NCBI RefSeq assembly: GCF_042676985.1
Contig: NZ_JBHTIK010000015.1
Coordinates: 310,001 to 374,000, forward strand
Direction of reading: 5' to 3'
DNA: 64,000 nucleotides
From: Sphingosinicella xenopeptidilytica
Lineage (GTDB): Bacteria; Pseudomonadota; Alphaproteobacteria; Sphingomonadales; Sphingomonadaceae
The notes below the pieces were generated by a model. That model was not told where the DNA came from. It worked only from the letters and a program-made list of their open reading frames with translations, and searched no databases. The translations under genes were made by a program, and so were the position numbers. How positions within the stretch are numbered: the stretch's first letter is position 1; the number at the start of each line of letters is the position of its first letter. Below, piece after piece: positions 45,409 to 54,100 of this stretch.

Positions 45409-45724
45409 CTACGCGCGTAAAGAAACAGCTGCGTGCGCCGGTATGGCAAGCGGGCCCAGCGGGCTCCACCTTCAGCCACACGGCGTCCTTGTCACAGTCG
45501 ACGAGCACTTCCTTCACCAGCATCGTGTTTCCGCTGGTCGCACCCTTGTGCCAAAGCTCCTGCCGCGAGCGGGACCAGAAGTGCGCCTCGCGCGTCTCCA
45601 GCGTCTTCGCATACGCTTCGGCGTTCATGTGCGCGACCATGAGCAGCTCGCCGGTGCCGCTGTCGGTCACGATGGCTGTCACCAGCCCCTTTTCGTCGAA
45701 TTTCAGATCGGTCATGCCCTGCAT
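45404..45724 (-). CDS. hisI: phosphoribosyl-AMP cyclohydrolase
   Basis: Third step of histidine synthesis, opening the adenine ring of PR-AMP. 106 aa with the PRA-CH block: HFWSRSRQELWHKGATSGNT, then VLVDCDKDAVWLKV (metal Asp/Cys residues) and PACHTGARSCFF. Single-domain (no PRA-PH fusion). ATG 45724 or 45715. Its stop codon lies inside the MerR palindrome, and the gene is divergent from purF over a 133-base gap. Confidence 0.94.
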   Translation of the reverse strand: MQGMTDLKFDEKGLVTAIVTDSGTGELLMVAHMNAEAYAKTLETREAHFWSRSRQELWHKGATSGNTMLVKEVLVDCDKDAVWLKVEPAGPACHTGARSCFFTRVG

Positions 45725-45857
45725 CTAGCGGCTTCCCGGTCCCGGAGGAACCATGCTTTCAGGGTTCAGCAGCCATGCGTTTGTGACAACCCCGCGACAA
45801 ACCGGGCAAGGCATCCTATATGAGCCGACGAATCGCCCGCCCGCCACGGAGCGCCCA

Positions 45858-47321
45858 ATGTTTGATATGATTTCGCACCCCTTCGACGACGACAAGCTGA
45901 AGGAGGAATGCGGTATTTTCGGTGTCTGGGGCGCCGAGGGTTCCGCCGCGCTCGCCGCGCTCGGCCTGCACGCGCTGCAGCACCGGGGCCAGGAGGCCGC
46001 CGGCATCACGAGCTACGACGGCAAGACGTTCCACAGCCACCGCGCCATGGGCCACGTCGCCGGCAATTTCGACCGCGACGAGGTGATCCGCGAGCTTCCT
46101 GGCGAGGCCGCCATCGGCCACGTCCGCTACTCCACCACCGGCGCCTCTGCGCTCAGGAACGTACAGCCGCTGTTCGCCGAGCTTTCGTCCGGCGGCTTCG
46201 CCGTCGCGCACAACGGCAACATCTCGAACGCAACGCACGTCCGCCGAGAGCTCAACCGCCGCGGCTCCATCTTCCAGTCGACGAGCGACACCGAGGTCAT
46301 CATCCACCTCGTCGCCACCTCGACCTACCGCCCCCTGCTCGACCGCGTTATCGACGCGCTGAAACAGGTGGAAGGCGCCTACAGCCTCGTGATGCTGACG
46401 AACGAGGGCCTCATCGCCTGCCGCGATCCGCTCGGTATCCGCCCGCTCGTCCTCGGCCGCCGCGACGACGCCTACATCCTCGCCTCCGAAACCGTTGCGC
46501 TCGACGTCGTCGGCGCCACGTACCTGCGCCAGATCGAGCCTGGCGAGATGGTCGTCATCAACGAAAAGGGCCTGCGCTCGCTGCGCCCCTTCCAGGCGCA
46601 GCGCCCGCGCCCCTGCATTTTCGAGCACGTCTATTTCTCGCGCCCCGATTCGCTGCTGGACGGCCTTTCGGTCTATCAGGTCCGCAAGAACATCGGCGCC
46701 CAGCTCGCCATGGAGAGCCCGGTCGACGCCGACGTGGTGATCCCGGTGCCGGACAGCGGCAACCCCGCCGCCATCGGCTACGCCCAGCAATCGGGGCTCC
46801 CGTTTGAGCTCGGCATCATCCGTTCGCATTACGTGGGCCGCACCTTCATTCAGCCGGGCGACGCCATCCGCAACCTGGGTGTCAAGCTGAAGCACAACGC
46901 CAACCGCCCGGTTATTCAGGGCAAGCGCGTCGTCCTTATCGACGATTCGATCGTGCGCGGTACCACTTCGGTGAAGATCGTGCAGATGATGCGTGAGGCG
47001 GGCGCGGCAGAGGTGCACATGCGCATTGCCTCCCCACCCACGCGACACAGCTGCTTCTACGGCGTCGACACGCCGGAGCGCGCGAAGCTCCTCGCCGCGC
47101 AGATGGATGTCCAGCGGATGCGCGACTACATCAAGGTCGACAGCCTCGCCTTCCTCTCGATCGACGGCCTCTACAAGGCGCTCGGGGAGGACATGCGCGT
47201 CGAGGAAACCCCGCAGTATTGCGACGCCTGCTTCACCGGCGAGTACCCGACGCGCCTCACCGATTACGAGGAATCCGCCGCCGACGATCAGCTCGTCCTG
47301 CTGGCAGAGCGCGCAGGCTGA
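45858..47321 (+). CDS. purF: amidophosphoribosyltransferase PurF (Fe-S type)
   Basis: First committed step of purine synthesis. The Ntn-amidotransferase nucleophile Cys is at residue 18 (EECGIFGVWG), so a 17-residue propeptide must be removed. The PRTase domain has VIPVPDSGNPAAIG and the PRPP loop VLIDDSIVRGTTS. Four Cys that could hold a 4Fe-4S cluster are present (RPCIFEH, RHSCFYG, YCDAC), as in the B. subtilis class. 487 aa; ATG 45858 follows GGAGCGCCCA. No cvpA gene lies in front. Confidence 0.95.
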   Translation: MFDMISHPFDDDKLKEECGIFGVWGAEGSAALAALGLHALQHRGQEAAGITSYDGKTFHSHRAMGHVAGNFDRDEVIRELPGEAAIGHVRYSTTGASALRNVQPLFAELSSGGFAVAHNGNISNATHVRRELNRRGSIFQSTSDTEVIIHLVATSTYRPLLDRVIDALKQVEGAYSLVMLTNEGLIACRDPLGIRPLVLGRRDDAYILASETVALDVVGATYLRQIEPGEMVVINEKGLRSLRPFQAQRPRPCIFEHVYFSRPDSLLDGLSVYQVRKNIGAQLAMESPVDADVVIPVPDSGNPAAIGYAQQSGLPFELGIIRSHYVGRTFIQPGDAIRNLGVKLKHNANRPVIQGKRVVLIDDSIVRGTTSVKIVQMMREAGAAEVHMRIASPPTRHSCFYGVDTPERAKLLAAQMDVQRMRDYIKVDSLAFLSIDGLYKALGEDMRVEETPQYCDACFTGEYPTRLTDYEESAADDQLVLLAERAG

Positions 47322-47322
47322 T

Positions 47323-47994
47323 ATGAGCGACATCGAAAAACCCGTCGCGCTCGTCACGGGCGCCAGCCGCGGCATCGGCGCAGCGACAGCGAAGGCGCTT
47401 GCTGCCGACGGTTATCATGTGCTGCTGACCGCACGCACCGAAGGCGGGCTGGAAGCGACCGAAACCGCGATCCATGATGCCGGCGGCACCGCCACCATCG
47501 CGCCGTTCGACGTCACCGATGGCGATGCCATCGACCGGCTCGCGCAGGCTATCGGCGGGCGCTGGGCGAAGCTCGACGCGTTGGTGCTGAACGCCGGAAT
47601 GCTTGGCGATCTCATGCCCGTCAGCCACATGGAGCCGAAGGACTTCGAGAAGCTCTTCAAGACGAACGTCACGGCGAACTACCGCCTGATCCGCGCCTTC
47701 GATCCGCTGCTACGCGCGAGCAACGATGCCCATGTGGTGGCAGTGACCTCCAGTGTCGCGGAAACGCCGCGCGCCTATTGGGGCGCCTATGCCGCCACGA
47801 AGGCCGCGCTTGGGAATCTTGTCGAAACCTACGGGCTCGAGGTTGCCACGATCAGCAAGGTCAGGACGCACATCTACAACCCCGGCGGCACGGCCACGGC
47901 GATGCGCGCGAAGGCCTATCCTGGCGAAGATCCGGCCACGCTGAAGACCCCGGAAACCGCGGCAGCGGAAATCGCAGCCCTGCTCAGGGCCTGA
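47323..47994 (+). CDS. short-chain dehydrogenase/reductase
   Basis: 223-aa classical SDR. The NAD(P) motif TGASRGIG is at residues 12-19, LNAG in the middle, catalytic Ser in VTSSVAE and YxxxK as YAATK. Substrate unknown; size and order match the SDRs next to purF in other alphaproteobacteria. ATG lies one base after the purF stop, so the two are cotranscribed. Its 3' end overlaps the convergent GGDEF/EAL gene by 11 bases. Confidence 0.92.
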   Translation: MSDIEKPVALVTGASRGIGAATAKALAADGYHVLLTARTEGGLEATETAIHDAGGTATIAPFDVTDGDAIDRLAQAIGGRWAKLDALVLNAGMLGDLMPVSHMEPKDFEKLFKTNVTANYRLIRAFDPLLRASNDAHVVAVTSSVAETPRAYWGAYAATKAALGNLVETYGLEVATISKVRTHIYNPGGTATAMRAKAYPGEDPATLKTPETAAAEIAALLRA

Positions 47995-50182
47995 AGCTGC
48001 CGGCAGCGTTTCCGGCGTATCGACTGATGAAGGTCTCGCCAAAGGCATCGGCGGGGATCGGCCGCCCCATCAGGAAGCCCTGAATCTCGTTGCAACCGGC
48101 AACGCGCAGCAGTTCGCACTGCGTTTCCGTCTCGACCCCTTCGGCGATCACATTGAGCGCGAAGCCGCGCGCGAGGTCCATGATCGCAGCGACGATGGCG
48201 CGGTCGCTGCCGGAATCGACCATGCCCTGCACGAAGCTCTTGTCGATCTTGATATGCGTCAGCGGGTAGGTCTTGAGCAGGCTCAGCGATGCATAGCCGG
48301 TGCCGTAGTCGTCGAACGCAAGCCGCACGCCCATCTCGCGGAGCACGCGCAGCGGCGGCAGCGTCTTGTCCTCGCGGTCGAGGACTATGTTTTCGGTGAT
48401 CTCCAGCTCCAGCGCCTCGGGCGGCAGCAGATGCCGCGCGAGCGTCGCGCGCACGATGTCGACAAGGTCGCCATCGCGGAACTGCGCCGCGAACAGGTTC
48501 ACCGCGATGCGGAAGTCTACCGCGCCCTGGCTCCGCCATAGCGCCGCCTGACAGCAAGCCGCATCGAGCAGGCGCGTGCCGACTGCGGCCCCAAGCGACC
48601 CCGCTTCGAGCGCGGACAGGAACGCGGCGGGCGGAAGCAGGCCAAGCTCCGGGTGCTGCCAGCGGAGCAGCGCCTCCGCGCCGGTGAGCGCGCCATCGGA
48701 AAGCCGGAATTGCGGCTGGTAGTGCAACACGAATTCATCGCGTTCCACGGCCCGGTGCAGCGCGGCGTCGCTATCGCGCCGGGCGGCAGCCGCCATACGC
48801 AGCGACGGGATGAACACGAAAGCGCGACCACCGCCCTCGCTTTTGGCCTGAAACAGCGCGAGGTCCGCGCTCGCGGCAAGCGCGCGCACGTCACCGGCGT
48901 GAAGCGGGCTCATCGCGATACCGGCGCTGCACCCGATGCGGACATCCTGCCCGGCGACACGGATCGCCACGCCGAGATCGGCGATCGCGCCTTCCACGAC
49001 CTCCTGCACTGCCTCCCGGTCCTCGACGCCAACGAGCAGCATCGCGAACTCGTCGCCGCCGATGCGCGCAACCACGTCCTGCGGCCCTGCCCGGTCGGCA
49101 AGCCGGATCGCCACCTCTCGCAAAAGCGCATCGCCCGCTTCATGGCCGAGCGTGTTGTTGACGTCGTTGAAACCGTCGAGGTCGATGATCGCCATCGCCG
49201 CCGCCTTGCCCGCGCGGATCGCCTCGTCCGCGCGGCGGTAGATGAGGTTGCGATTGGCAAGGCCGGTCAACGTGTCGAAGTTGGCGAGGCGGTTCAGCGC
49301 CTCCTCCTGCGCGCGGCGTTCGGTCACGTCGCGCACGATGGCGCCAAAGTGACGATTGCCGCCTTCGGTCCAACTCGACCAGGCGAATTCCACCGGGAAG
49401 CGTGAGCCGTCCTTGCGGATGCCGGTATATTCCCGGCAGTCCGCGCCGCTCGCCGCCACCACGCCCGCGAGCACGCCGCGCGCCGTTTCGCGGATCGGCG
49501 CCCGCTCCTCTTCGGGGATCAGCATGTCGAGCGAATGGCCGACCGCCTCGTCCGCGCGGTAGCCGAGCATCACCTCGGCTGCGGCGTTCCAAGCCGTGAT
49601 GTCGAGATCGCGATCGAAGCAGATGATGGCGTTGGGCGATGTCGCCGCGCTGTTTTCAAACGGCGTACGTCCACCGCTTTCCGCCACTTCCAGCCGCCTC
49701 AGCTCCAGCCGCTCGGTGGCGACGCGCGCCAGCTCCTTCAGCCGCATTCGATCGCCGGGCGTGAACACGCGGTGCGGCTTCGTATCAATCACGCACAGCG
49801 CACCCAGCGCATGGCCGGAAGGCGCGCGGATGGGTACGCCCGCGTAAAACCGTACAGGGTCTTCGCCGGTGGCCAACGGATTGTCGAAAAAGCGCGGGTC
49901 CTGCAGCGTATCGGGCACGACAAGCACTTCGTCCTGCGTGATGACGTGCGCGCAGAACGAAACCTCGCGCCGCATGTCCGTATCGCCAATGCCATGGCTT
50001 GCCGCGAAGAATACATGGTCGCTGCCGATCAGATTCACAGCGGCGATGGGCATATCGAACAGCCGCGTCGCGATCTCGACAACAGGATCGAGGCTGGGCA
50101 AACCGCCTTTTCCTTCGAGATCATACGCTACGAGCGCCGCGAGCCGCTCTTCTTCATCCGCCATGGCAGATGGACACCGCAC
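47984..50182 (-). CDS. GAF-PAS-GGDEF-EAL protein (cyclic di-GMP turnover)
   Basis: 732-aa cytoplasmic protein with four modules: GAF (about residues 15-165), PAS (about 175-300, FENSAATSPNAIICFDRDLD), GGDEF with an intact active site (VVARIGGDEFAMLL) and EAL with an intact signature (GAEALLRWQHPE) plus the DDYGTGYASLSLLKTYPLTH loop. Both catalytic sites look competent, so it may be bifunctional. GTG 50182 is preferred because AGGGGGGAAGACT lies just before it; ATG 50164 is an alternative, and ATG 50269 lies in AT-richer sequence. No membrane segment: the input is likely cytoplasmic. Confidence 0.92.
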   Translation of the reverse strand: MRCPSAMADEEERLAALVAYDLEGKGGLPSLDPVVEIATRLFDMPIAAVNLIGSDHVFFAASHGIGDTDMRREVSFCAHVITQDEVLVVPDTLQDPRFFDNPLATGEDPVRFYAGVPIRAPSGHALGALCVIDTKPHRVFTPGDRMRLKELARVATERLELRRLEVAESGGRTPFENSAATSPNAIICFDRDLDITAWNAAAEVMLGYRADEAVGHSLDMLIPEEERAPIRETARGVLAGVVAASGADCREYTGIRKDGSRFPVEFAWSSWTEGGNRHFGAIVRDVTERRAQEEALNRLANFDTLTGLANRNLIYRRADEAIRAGKAAAMAIIDLDGFNDVNNTLGHEAGDALLREVAIRLADRAGPQDVVARIGGDEFAMLLVGVEDREAVQEVVEGAIADLGVAIRVAGQDVRIGCSAGIAMSPLHAGDVRALAASADLALFQAKSEGGGRAFVFIPSLRMAAAARRDSDAALHRAVERDEFVLHYQPQFRLSDGALTGAEALLRWQHPELGLLPPAAFLSALEAGSLGAAVGTRLLDAACCQAALWRSQGAVDFRIAVNLFAAQFRDGDLVDIVRATLARHLLPPEALELEITENIVLDREDKTLPPLRVLREMGVRLAFDDYGTGYASLSLLKTYPLTHIKIDKSFVQGMVDSGSDRAIVAAIMDLARGFALNVIAEGVETETQCELLRVAGCNEIQGFLMGRPIPADAFGETFISRYAGNAAGSFRP

Positions 50183-50344
50183 AGTCTTCCCCCCTGCTTT
50201 TACATCTTCATTATCTTCATCAGTATGACAAATGATGAATGCATGGGCCAGAGCGTTGATTAGGCCCATATTTTCCAAACAGAGAATAACTTGCTCAAAC
50301 AGGAATCGTGTCTATGGTTACGGCAAGATCATAGGGGAACTCAT

Positions 50345-52267
50345 ATGCTCGCACGCCGCTGTCTCGCCGCCCTCCTCGCCTCCACCCTCGCCGCCGCAGC
50401 GGTGCCTGCAGCCGCGGAACCTCTGCCGACGAGCGACATCCCCGCCAATTTCAAGCCCTCCGACGACGTCAAGGATTTCACGATCCGTGAGGTGCAGATC
50501 CCGATGCGCGACGGCGTGAAGCTGCACGTCAATCTCGTGATCCCGAAGGGCGCGAAGAACGCTCCGATCATCTTCTCGCGCACGCCCTATTCGGCGGACA
50601 AGGCAATCACTGGCCTCGCCTCGAACACTTACAAGCTCGCGCTGCCGCTCACTTATGCCGAGCTTGCCGACGCAGGCTACATCATTGCGGTGCAGGACGT
50701 GCGCGGCCGCTTTCGTTCGGAAGGCGACTATGTCGTCGCCCGGCCGCTCGTCGGTCCGCTCAACCCCGCGAACACCGATCATTCGACCGACACGTGGGAC
50801 AGCATCGATTGGCTCGTGAAAAACATCCCCGAGACGAACGGCAAGGTCGGCACCATCGGCGTCAGCTACGGCGGCTTCACGACGCTGATGAGCCTCGTGA
50901 ACCCGCACCCGGCGCTCGGCGCTGCGGTACCGATCAATCCGCTCGTCGACGGCTGGATCGGCGACGACTGGTTTCACAACGGCGCTTATCGGCAGAGCTT
51001 CCTCGACTGGGTCTACCGGATGACCGCCGACAAGTCCTCGAAGTACGCGCTGCAGTTCGATCGCTACGACACGTATGAGAGCTGGCTCAGTGCCGGCTCC
51101 GCGAGCGGCATGGCGAAGGTGCTCGGCATCGAAGAGTTCCCGATCTTCAAGAAGGCGGCCGCACACCCGGCTTACGATGAATATTGGAAAGGCCAGGCGC
51201 TCGACAAAATCCTCGCGAAGGAACCGCTGAAGGTGCCGACGCTCCACGTCCACAGCCTGTGGGACCAGGAAGACATTTACGGCGCTCCCGCCGTCTACAA
51301 GGCGATGGAAGCGAAGGATGCCGGCAACGGTGGCAACTACATGATCATCGGCCCGTGGCAGCACGGCCAGAGCAACATGGCGAGCGGCACGAAGCTCGGC
51401 GCCATTGATTTCGGCAGCAACACCTCAGCCTGGTATCGCAGCGAAGTGCTGATCCCGTTCTTCGACGCGCACCTCAAGAATAACGCGCCAAAGGCCGAGC
51501 TCGCGCCCGTCACGGCATTCGAAACCGGCGCCAACGTCTGGCACCGCTACGACCGCTGGCCGATCTCGTGCGCGAGCGGCTGCCCCTCGCAGTCGAAGCC
51601 GATCTACCTGCAGGCGAACGGCGCACTCGGCTGGAAGACACCCACGGCGCGCGCCGCCTTCTCCGAATATGTGTCCGATCCTGCGCGCCCGGTGACGTAC
51701 CGCGAGCGCCCGATCCTCTCCACATACAACCCCAACACCTCATGGGGCCGCTGGCTGGTGGACGACCAACGCTTCGCCGAAGCGCGGCCCGACGTCGTCA
51801 CCTTCGTCAGCGAGGTGCTCACCGAAGACGTGCGCCTCGCGGGCCAACCGATCGCAAAGTTTTTCGCCTCCACGAGCGGCACGGACAGCGACTGGGTGGT
51901 GAAGCTGATCGACGTCTACCCCGCCGAATACGCTCCGGCGCCCGAACTCGCCGGCTACGAACTCGCGATCTCGATGGACATCCTGCGCGGCCGCTACCGC
52001 GACGACCCGTCGAAACCGAGCGCGATCCCTGCGAACAAGGTCGTTCCCTACGAGATCAAGCTGCCGGACGTGAGCCACAGATTCCTGAAGGGCCACCGCA
52101 TCATGGTGCAGATCCAGTCCAGCTGGTTCCCCCTCTACGACCGCAACCCGCAGACCTTCGTGCCCAACATCTTCTTCGCGAAGCCGGAGGACTACAAAAA
52201 GGCCACCCAGCGGATTTACACCTCGGCACAATATCCGAGCCGGATCGAACTGCCGCTGGTGGAGTAG
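50345..52267 (+). CDS. exported CocE/NonD family hydrolase (S15-type acylase)
   Basis: 640-aa alpha/beta hydrolase of the CocE/NonD (cocaine esterase / glutaryl-7-ACA acylase / alpha-amino-acid ester hydrolase) family. A signal peptide (MLARRCLAALLASTLAAAAVP, cut near AAAEP) sends it to the periplasm. Nucleophile Ser in TIGVSYGGFTT, an acid in SLWDQEDIYG and the His in IIGPWQHG; the C-terminal PepX_C jelly-roll follows. True substrate unknown: beta-lactam side chains, amino-acid esters and other acyl amides are possible. ATG 50345 follows AGGGGAACTCAT. Confidence 0.9.
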   Translation: MLARRCLAALLASTLAAAAVPAAAEPLPTSDIPANFKPSDDVKDFTIREVQIPMRDGVKLHVNLVIPKGAKNAPIIFSRTPYSADKAITGLASNTYKLALPLTYAELADAGYIIAVQDVRGRFRSEGDYVVARPLVGPLNPANTDHSTDTWDSIDWLVKNIPETNGKVGTIGVSYGGFTTLMSLVNPHPALGAAVPINPLVDGWIGDDWFHNGAYRQSFLDWVYRMTADKSSKYALQFDRYDTYESWLSAGSASGMAKVLGIEEFPIFKKAAAHPAYDEYWKGQALDKILAKEPLKVPTLHVHSLWDQEDIYGAPAVYKAMEAKDAGNGGNYMIIGPWQHGQSNMASGTKLGAIDFGSNTSAWYRSEVLIPFFDAHLKNNAPKAELAPVTAFETGANVWHRYDRWPISCASGCPSQSKPIYLQANGALGWKTPTARAAFSEYVSDPARPVTYRERPILSTYNPNTSWGRWLVDDQRFAEARPDVVTFVSEVLTEDVRLAGQPIAKFFASTSGTDSDWVVKLIDVYPAEYAPAPELAGYELAISMDILRGRYRDDPSKPSAIPANKVVPYEIKLPDVSHRFLKGHRIMVQIQSSWFPLYDRNPQTFVPNIFFAKPEDYKKATQRIYTSAQYPSRIELPLVE

Positions 52268-52285
52268 ACCAGACCGCCGTGCGCG

Positions 52286-54079
52286 CTAGTCGCGAACAGC
52301 GGCTGTGGCTCCCGTAATCACGCGCCCGCCGGTGATGAGACCGAAGGATCCGGCCATCTCGTCGCCGTTCGGGCCGAAGAAGCGCATGTAAATATCGCCC
52401 ACGGTGCTCCCGGACTTCGTCAGCCCGGTCAGGAAGGCGCTGTCCGCCAGCCCCGTGCCGGTCACCAGATCGAACTGGCCGAAATCGACGGTCGAGCCGC
52501 CCACACGGTCAGCGCCCTGAAGTCTCAGCCAGCCGCCGTACCCCTGCGAGGCGAAATCGATCTGGAATTGCGAAGTGCCGGTCACGGCGAGTTGCTGCTG
52601 CGCACCCGCACTGCCCGCAGCGCCGATAACGATGCCGTTATAGGTTGCGGTTCCCGTCCGCCCGAGAAGAACCCCCGGCGCCGTCTCCAACCCATAGCTG
52701 AGGAACGTGCGGGTGATTTCGTTCGCGTCTGCGGTTTCCTTGAAGCGGGCATATTCGCCGAAACTGGCGTAGGTCAGTTCGATCTCGCCCGGGCCATCCG
52801 GCTTGTAGAGCGACATCTCGACCGTCTCACCGCCCACTGTTTTCCGGTAAACCGTGAACGCATCGGCACTGCCGTCCACGCGGTCCGTTGCGGCAAATTC
52901 TACTTCGGCGCCATCGGCGCCGGAAATCGCGTAACGGCCGTCGGTGTAATAAAACAGGCCCTTCGTCAGCAGCCTGGCTTCGGACGTGCCGTCATCCGTT
53001 CCGTCCTTGAGTTGCAGACCGCTATACTCGCCGCCCAGCGCGAAAAGCCCCATGTTGTGATTGAGATTCGTCAGCGTGATGTTCCGGTTGGGCGCGGTGG
53101 GATTGGCGGCCGTGAAGCCACCCACGACCGTACCGCCGCTGCCGTTGTCACCGGTGAACACGCCGCCGGCCTCTTGCGCTTCGGGACCATAAAAGCGCCC
53201 GTTCAGCTGGCCCGCGACGGGATCGAGCGACCCCTCATAGCGGAACGTGCCTGAAAACCGGCCATCACCGGAATCGAGCGTGCCTGCCGCGCGGAAGGAC
53301 AACGCGCCCGTCACCCCGGCACCGGTCACGAAGTAGTATTCCTGAAGGTTCGTATCGATCGTGAACGTGCTGCGGTCGAAGTCGAACACGGTCGGCCCGG
53401 TGCCCGCAAATGTCAGCGGATCGCGGCCGACCTGCGTGGTCAGCCCGAACACGTCCGTCGTGTACTGCGCGGAGCCCATTCGCGGCACTGCGGCGGTATC
53501 GGTCGGGAAGCCGTAGACGAACACGTCGAACGCCGTGTTCTGCAGGCTGCCGCTGCGCGTGTTGGATTGCCAGAACCCGAGCCCGACGTAGCGCGTCCTG
53601 AGATCGGATGTGTACGACGTGTCGATGAGCGTGAGCGCTTCGGAAGACCCGGTTGTCGTGACGACATACCGGCGATCCGCATCGCTGCTGGTTGCCACGC
53701 GGTTGGCGGGCGAGAAGCTCTGGGTGATGCCGTCGCGGGTCATCGTGTAGGTGCCGGTCGCGGCATTGTAGGAGATGCTGATCTCACCCAGGTTGACCGA
53801 GGTAGAGTCGACGATCCCCCCAGGCATCTGAAGCGCCACGGTGTTTCGACTTGAAGGTCCAGTGAAGCTTTGGCTCTCCACGAGCTCGGCAACGTCAGGC
53901 TCGGGCGCCGGAGTTGGGGTCGGTGTTGGCGTCGGAGTAGGCGTAGGTGTGGGCGTAGGTGTGGGTGTCGGCGCTGGCGGCGTGGTGTTCACACCTCCGC
54001 CGGAACCACCTCCACATGCCGCGAGCATGAGGGAAGCTGCGCCAAGAGGCAGCCATTTGACCTGTCCGATCGATTTCAT
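52286..54079 (-). CDS. surface lipoprotein with TbpB-like domains (likely Slam substrate)
   Basis: 597-aa lipoprotein: signal peptide with lipobox LMLAAC (Cys22) and a Gly-rich start, then a Pro-Thr linker of ten PT units, then beta-rich sequence. Two copies of a TbpB-type barrel motif can be read: GRFYGPEAQEAGGVFTG in the middle and MRFFGPNGDEMAGSFGL at the C-terminus. Such lipoproteins are flipped to the cell surface by Slam. The upstream gene (21 bases away) encodes a Slam-like protein, so they form an export pair. The ligand is unknown. Confidence 0.85.
   Translation of the reverse strand: MKSIGQVKWLPLGAASLMLAACGGGSGGGVNTTPPAPTPTPTPTPTPTPTPTPTPTPAPEPDVAELVESQSFTGPSSRNTVALQMPGGIVDSTSVNLGEISISYNAATGTYTMTRDGITQSFSPANRVATSSDADRRYVVTTTGSSEALTLIDTSYTSDLRTRYVGLGFWQSNTRSGSLQNTAFDVFVYGFPTDTAAVPRMGSAQYTTDVFGLTTQVGRDPLTFAGTGPTVFDFDRSTFTIDTNLQEYYFVTGAGVTGALSFRAAGTLDSGDGRFSGTFRYEGSLDPVAGQLNGRFYGPEAQEAGGVFTGDNGSGGTVVGGFTAANPTAPNRNITLTNLNHNMGLFALGGEYSGLQLKDGTDDGTSEARLLTKGLFYYTDGRYAISGADGAEVEFAATDRVDGSADAFTVYRKTVGGETVEMSLYKPDGPGEIELTYASFGEYARFKETADANEITRTFLSYGLETAPGVLLGRTGTATYNGIVIGAAGSAGAQQQLAVTGTSQFQIDFASQGYGGWLRLQGADRVGGSTVDFGQFDLVTGTGLADSAFLTGLTKSGSTVGDIYMRFFGPNGDEMAGSFGLITGGRVITGATAAVRD
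53910..53969 (-). repeat. ten-unit 6-bp repeat encoding a Pro-Thr linker
   Basis: Ten consecutive GGNGTN hexamers on the plus strand (ACNCCN on the coding strand) encode the (Pro-Thr) tract after the lipidated Cys. The third base varies, so the repeat is kept at protein level; copy number could still change by slippage, lengthening or shortening the surface tether in frame. Confidence 0.85.
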
Positions 54080-54100
54080 AACGCTATCCCCCGCAACTCA

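Noticed and set aside
45816..47375. A 519-codon open frame antisense to purF
   Set aside because: PurF is unmistakable in the other direction; the antisense product has no recognisable feature.
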